A model generated the notes under the pieces. It saw nothing but the letters and a program-made list of their open reading frames with translations. It searched no databases and had not been told where the DNA came from. A program made the position numbers and the translations under genes. 9,594 nt of DNA from Planctomycetota bacterium (GTDB lineage: Bacteria; Planctomycetota; Phycisphaerae; Phycisphaerales; SM1A02). This document shows, one piece after another, positions 5,997 to 9,594 of this stretch (the stretch's first letter is position 1; the number at the start of each line of letters is the position of its first letter). The stretch lies in contig RFOC01000068.1 in assembly GCA_009926815.1 (NCBI GenBank), positions 1 to 9,594 on the forward strand, in the 5' to 3' direction.

Positions 5997-6520
5997 GCCG
6001 CGGTCTCCTCGCTGCGTCGCTCGTCATGCAGCGAGCGCGTGATGGCTTCGGGCGGAATCAGCGTGCCCTGGCCCATGCCCGGGCACGGGGCCGAAGCCTT
6101 GGCGCGATCCCATGCGTCCCGCGAGACCAGGTTTCGCTGCCAGAACGGCCAGGTGCGGCACTGCGCCGGACGGTCGCGATAGACGCGGCAGAGCGCCTTG
6201 CCGGGCTGGGTCTCGCGGTCGAGCAGGATGCAGTCCATGCCACGAGGCCCGGGCCGCTCGAGCAGCGACCAGCGACGGTGGATCGTGCGCGCGAAGGTGC
6301 GCAGGAAGTCGGGCACGGCCATGCCCAGTGCGGCGGCCATGGCCTCGCCCTCGGCCTGCGTGAACCAGACGGCCCCGGGTGGTCCACTGCAGCAGTTGCC
6401 GCACTGGGTGCACTCGAATCGCAGGCCCTCTCGCCACCATGGAAGACCGCCACCCGGCGCACCTTTCGGTGGGCCGGGTGGGGATGGGTTTCCTGGATGT
6501 CCTTCGGGACCGGGGATCAC
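5990..6520 (-). CDS. YkgJ-type CxxCxxCC cysteine-cluster protein (first of a pair)
   Basis: The 176-residue product carries the classic motif of the putative zinc/iron-chelating family PF03692: FECTQCGNCCSG with Cys37, Cys40, Cys43 and Cys44, then Cys97, Cys111 in CRVYRDRPAQC, Cys121 in the same stretch, and Cys146. That makes eight cysteines, the number given for the family. GAVWFTQAE (49-57) is the usual strand after the first motif. The first 30 residues are unusual, rich in Pro and Gly (for example GNPSPPGPPKGAPGGG at 10-25). The start is a GTG at 6520 that overlaps the rpoC stop (GTGA). No other ATG, GTG or TTG exists in frame before the cysteine motif, so this start is well supported. 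The AGGA just before it belongs to the rpoC glutamate codons and touches the start, too close for normal ribosome-binding spacing, so coupling to rpoC translation is likely. Cytoplasmic; biochemical role unknown. Confidence 0.87.
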   Translation of the reverse strand: MIPGPEGHPGNPSPPGPPKGAPGGGLPWWREGLRFECTQCGNCCSGPPGAVWFTQAEGEAMAAALGMAVPDFLRTFARTIHRRWSLLERPGPRGMDCILLDRETQPGKALCRVYRDRPAQCRTWPFWQRNLVSRDAWDRAKASAPCPGMGQGTLIPPEAITRSLHDERRSEETAAW

Positions 6521-9500
6521 TCCTCGGACTCGGCGCCCTCGTCCTCGACGGCCAGCACGGAGTCGGCGCTGCCGCCCTGGGCCATGGCCGCGGCGCGGTC
6601 GCCGACGGTGGCTCCGGTGCCCGGGCGCTCGGCGCCCAGCGCCTCGGCCTCGAGTTCGGCGTCCTCCATCTCCTGGTCGCTGGTCTGGTCGTCGATGGGC
6701 TCCTCCACCAGCCGCTGCACGCGGATGGCCTGGTAGGGCTTGAAGCCCGTGCCGGCCGGGATCAGGTGACCCAGCAGCACGTTCTCCTTGAGGCCCACCA
6801 GCGTGTCGACGGCGCTCTTGAGGGCAGCCTCGGTGAGGACCTTGGTGGTCTCCTGGAAGCTGGCGCCCGAGAGGAAGCTCTCGCTCTGGAGGCTGGCCTT
6901 GGTGATGCCCAGCAGCAGGGTCCGGCCCGTGGCCTTCTTCGGCTTGCGGGTCTTGGCCTTGTCCTTGCCGGCGGCCTCGGCCGTGGCGTTGGCCTCCTTG
7001 ACCTCGTCGCGAGGCTGCAGGGTGCCCTTGGGCAGCGTGGTCTGGCCGGGCTCCTCGATGAAGAGCTTGTCGTCCAGTTCCTCGTTGACGCGGCGAAGGA
7101 CGGACTTGTCCACCACCTCGTTGGGCAGCAGGCTGGTGTCGCCGCTGGCCACGATCCGCACCTTGGAGAGCATCTGCTTGAGGATGACCTCGATGTGCTT
7201 GTCGGAGATGGGCACGCCCTGGGCGCGGTACACGTTCTGCACCTCGTCCAGCATGTACACGTAGAGGGCTTCCTCGCCCTTGATGCGGACGATGTCGGCC
7301 GGATCACGCGGGCCTTCGACCAGCGGATCGCCGGCGTTGACGGTGTCGCCCGCGTGCACCAGCAGGTGGGTGCCCTGAGGCACGTGGTGCTCCACGGCCA
7401 CCTCGCCCTCGCCGACCACGCGGATGGTCATCTTGCCCTTGCGCTTGTCGGACAGCAGCTCCACGGTGCCGCCGATCTCGGCGAGCACGGCGGGCTCCTT
7501 CGGCTTGCGAGCCTCGAACACCTCGGTGACGCGGGGCAGACCACCCACGATGTCGGCGCTGCGGGCCGACTCCTTGGGGGTGTGCGCCAGCATCTGGCCG
7601 GCCTTGACCGTCTCGCCGTCCTTCACCTCGATGCGGGCCTTGGCCGGCAGGTGGTGGAAGTCCAGGATGCGGCCGTCGTCCGAACGCACCTCGACGCGCG
7701 GGTGCCGCTCGCCCTTGTGCTCGATGACGATCGTCTCGCGGATGCCGCCGGTCTTGGTCTCCACCTTGACCGTCTCGCCCTCGACGATGTCCATGAAGTG
7801 CACCGTGCCGCTCTTCTCGCTGAGGATGGGGGTCTTGTGCGGATCCCACTCGATGAGCAGCTGGCCCTTCTTGACCTCGGAGCCGGGCTTGGCCTGCACG
7901 ATGGCGCCGTAGGGGACCTTGAAGGTCTCCAGTTCGCGTCCCTTGGCGTCGCGCACGCGGAGCAGGCCGGTCTTCTTGAGCACGACCAGCTTGCCGTCGA
8001 TGTCGACCTCGTTGCAGTCCACCAGGTCCACCACGCCCGCGTTGAGCGACTTGTACTGGCTCTCCGCGGCGGTGGTGTAGGCGATGCCGCCCGTGTGGAA
8101 CGTGCGCATGGTGAGCTGGGTGCCGGGCTCGCCGATGCTCTGGGCCGCGATGATGCCCACCGCCATGCCCTGTTCCACGGCCTTGCCGGTGGCCAGATCC
8201 ATGCCGTAGCACTTCGCGCAGATGCCGCGCTCGCTCTCGCAGGTGAGCGGGCTGCGCACCTGGAAGACGCCGTCCTCGCCCAGGAAGCCCTCGATGTCGC
8301 GGGCCACGCGGGCGTCGATGAACTGGCCGGCCTGCACGATGGTCTTGTCGGTGCGAGGATCGATCAGGGTGGCCAGGGCCGTGCGACCGTAGATCACGTC
8401 GCGCAGCGGCACCTCCACGTCCTCGCCCTTCATGACGGCGTGCTTGGGCACGCCACGCTTGGTGCCGCAGTCGTCCTCGGTCACCGTGACGCTCTGGGCC
8501 ACGTCGCACAGCTTGCGGGTCAGGTAGCCCGAGTCGGCGGTCTTGAGGGCCGTGTCGGCCAGACCCTTGCGGGCGCCGTGGGTCGAGCTGAAGTACTCGA
8601 GCACCGAGAGGCCCTCGCGGAAGTTCGCCTTGATGGGCGTCTCGATGATCTCGCCGCTGGGCTTGGCCATGAGGCCTCGCATGCCGGCGAGCTGCTGCAT
8701 CTGGCTCTTGTTGCCTCGGGCGCCGGAGTCGGCGAAGAGGAACACCGAGTTCAGGTGCTGGCGCACGCCCTTGGCCGGCGCCTCGCCCTTGGCCGGGCTG
8801 GCCACGGGCTCGCCCGCGGCGTTGCGCCAGTCGTTCTTCAGCGTGTCCATCAGCTTCTCGCTGACGTCGTTGCGGCACTTGGCCCACGCCTCGAGCACCT
8901 GGTTGCGACGCTCCTGATCGGTGATGGCACCGCTCTCGTAGAGTCGCTGCGACTTGGAGACCTTGCGCTCCGCGTCATCGAGCAGCTTCTGCTTGTCGCC
9001 CGGCACGCGCAGGTCCGTGACGCCGAAGCTGAGGCCGCTGCGGGTGCTGTAGCGGAAGCCGGTCTCCTTCATGTCGTCGAGCAGGCGGATGGTGTCGGCC
9101 TTGCCCTTGCGGCGGAAGGTGTCGTCGATCACCTTGGCGGCGCCCTTCTTGCCCAGCGTGCAGTTGTAGAAGGGCATGCCCTTGGGCAGGATCTCGTTGA
9201 ACAGCAGGCGGCCCACCGTGGTCAGGGCCCGGCCGCTGCGGAGGGCCTTGGGGGCCTTGCCGGCCTCGAGCACCATGTCGTCGAATCGCTCGAAGCGGAC
9301 CTCGATCCACTGGTGGTAGTCGACCTTGCCGGTCTCCCACGCCAGGATGGCCTCGTGCGGGTGCGAGAAGCGGGGGAGCCGGGACATGACCTTCCGCTCC
9401 TCGGGGGTCATCGCCGGACCATCCTTGAGGAAGCGGTCGAGCGCCACCGGCGGCTCGGCCTGCGCCACCGTGAGGAAGTACACGCCCATCACGATGTCCT

Positions 9501-9594
9501 GGGAGGGACTGACGATGGGATTGCCGTTGGCGGGGCTGAAGATGTTGTGCGTGCTCATCATGAGCACGTGGGCCTCGGCCTGCGCCTCGAGCGA
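6517..9594 (-). CDS. rpoC: DNA-directed RNA polymerase subunit beta' (RpoC), C-terminal two thirds
   Basis: RpoC carries the catalytic core of RNA polymerase. The window holds 1025 codons plus a TGA, in frame to the right edge, beginning SLEAQAEAHVLMMSTHNI, which in the family directly follows the Mg-binding NADFDGD motif (outside the window). The GTG at 9567 is an internal valine and not a start. Counting from the edge: the bridge-helix region begins at GARGNKSQMQQLAGMRG (291-307), the second zinc site has Cys376 (EDDC), Cys452, Cys459 and Cys462 (CESERGICAKCYG), and the trigger loop includes QLTMRTFHTGGIA (493-505). After it comes a long beta-rich insertion as in proteobacterial RpoC (SI3-like). 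GLPRVTEVFEARKPKEPA (685-702), VPISDKHIEVILKQML (794-809) and LLGITKASL (894-902) are conserved blocks. Odd points are a Lys/Ala-rich insertion (about 864-889) and an acidic, low-complexity tail. The rpoB gene would be expected upstream. Confidence 0.98.
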   Translation of the reverse strand, partial: SLEAQAEAHVLMMSTHNIFSPANGNPIVSPSQDIVMGVYFLTVAQAEPPVALDRFLKDGPAMTPEERKVMSRLPRFSHPHEAILAWETGKVDYHQWIEVRFERFDDMVLEAGKAPKALRSGRALTTVGRLLFNEILPKGMPFYNCTLGKKGAAKVIDDTFRRKGKADTIRLLDDMKETGFRYSTRSGLSFGVTDLRVPGDKQKLLDDAERKVSKSQRLYESGAITDQERRNQVLEAWAKCRNDVSEKLMDTLKNDWRNAAGEPVASPAKGEAPAKGVRQHLNSVFLFADSGARGNKSQMQQLAGMRGLMAKPSGEIIETPIKANFREGLSVLEYFSSTHGARKGLADTALKTADSGYLTRKLCDVAQSVTVTEDDCGTKRGVPKHAVMKGEDVEVPLRDVIYGRTALATLIDPRTDKTIVQAGQFIDARVARDIEGFLGEDGVFQVRSPLTCESERGICAKCYGMDLATGKAVEQGMAVGIIAAQSIGEPGTQLTMRTFHTGGIAYTTAAESQYKSLNAGVVDLVDCNEVDIDGKLVVLKKTGLLRVRDAKGRELETFKVPYGAIVQAKPGSEVKKGQLLIEWDPHKTPILSEKSGTVHFMDIVEGETVKVETKTGGIRETIVIEHKGERHPRVEVRSDDGRILDFHHLPAKARIEVKDGETVKAGQMLAHTPKESARSADIVGGLPRVTEVFEARKPKEPAVLAEIGGTVELLSDKRKGKMTIRVVGEGEVAVEHHVPQGTHLLVHAGDTVNAGDPLVEGPRDPADIVRIKGEEALYVYMLDEVQNVYRAQGVPISDKHIEVILKQMLSKVRIVASGDTSLLPNEVVDKSVLRRVNEELDDKLFIEEPGQTTLPKGTLQPRDEVKEANATAEAAGKDKAKTRKPKKATGRTLLLGITKASLQSESFLSGASFQETTKVLTEAALKSAVDTLVGLKENVLLGHLIPAGTGFKPYQAIRVQRLVEEPIDDQTSDQEMEDAELEAEALGAERPGTGATVGDRAAAMAQGGSADSVLAVEDEGAESEE

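Noticed and set aside
5515..6027. A 171-codon N-terminal extension of RimO
   Set aside because: The frame is open, but it runs through the second YkgJ-type gene in another frame and has shadow composition. RimO homology begins near the ATG at 5514, which overlaps the preceding stop.
7304..8887. Open frame of 527 codons on the minus strand inside rpoC in another frame
   Set aside because: It is a shadow of rpoC with an extreme Arg/Gly/His composition and no motif.
1..9594. tRNA, rRNA, CRISPR array, transposon ends or defence system
   Set aside because: The window is almost wholly filled by the listed genes. I saw no regularly spaced repeats, transposase motifs, terminal inverted repeats or tRNA-like segments.

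Overview
The window is a GC-rich piece of bacterial chromosome from a Gram-negative-type organism, most likely a planctomycete and perhaps of the Phycisphaerae. The clues are two small membrane proteins that end in a CxxCG...CPECG zinc ribbon (a style common in planctomycetes), an OmpH/Skp-like periplasmic protein, an RpoC with a long insertion after the trigger loop, and a RimO with an extended linker. This assignment is inference from protein style, not from a search.

Layout. Nearly everything lies on the minus strand, in one very tight gene string read from the right edge to the left: rpoC (5' end cut off by the window edge), two YkgJ-type cysteine-cluster proteins, rimO, two membrane/zinc-ribbon proteins of the same design, lepA, and an OmpH-like gene. 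The junctions, in order, are: 4-base overlap (GTGA), 7-base overlap, 4-base overlap (ATGA), 14-base gap, 4-base overlap (ATGA), 3-base gap, 59-base gap. The only plus-strand gene is the 3' end of lipB at the left edge. It converges on the OmpH-like gene with 3 bases between the stop codons. No gene-free stretch exceeds 60 bases, and I see no RNA gene, mobile element, CRISPR array or large repeat.

How the genes fit together. RpoC is the catalytic beta' subunit of RNA polymerase. RimO methylthiolates ribosomal protein S12, and LepA (EF4) is a ribosome-associated GTPase. The string therefore has a transcription/translation theme. The two eight-cysteine YkgJ-type proteins sit directly before the iron-sulfur enzyme RimO and are translationally linked to it, which suggests a metal-related or modification-related role, though nothing in the sequence proves it. 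The two zinc-ribbon membrane proteins have no known function. The 59-base gap before the OmpH-like gene is the only place inside the string where a separate promoter would easily fit.

Overall this is a conserved housekeeping region. Its less-described parts are the paired YkgJ-type genes and the paired membrane/zinc-ribbon genes embedded between rpoC, rimO and lepA. I found no convincing sign of a wholly new system.
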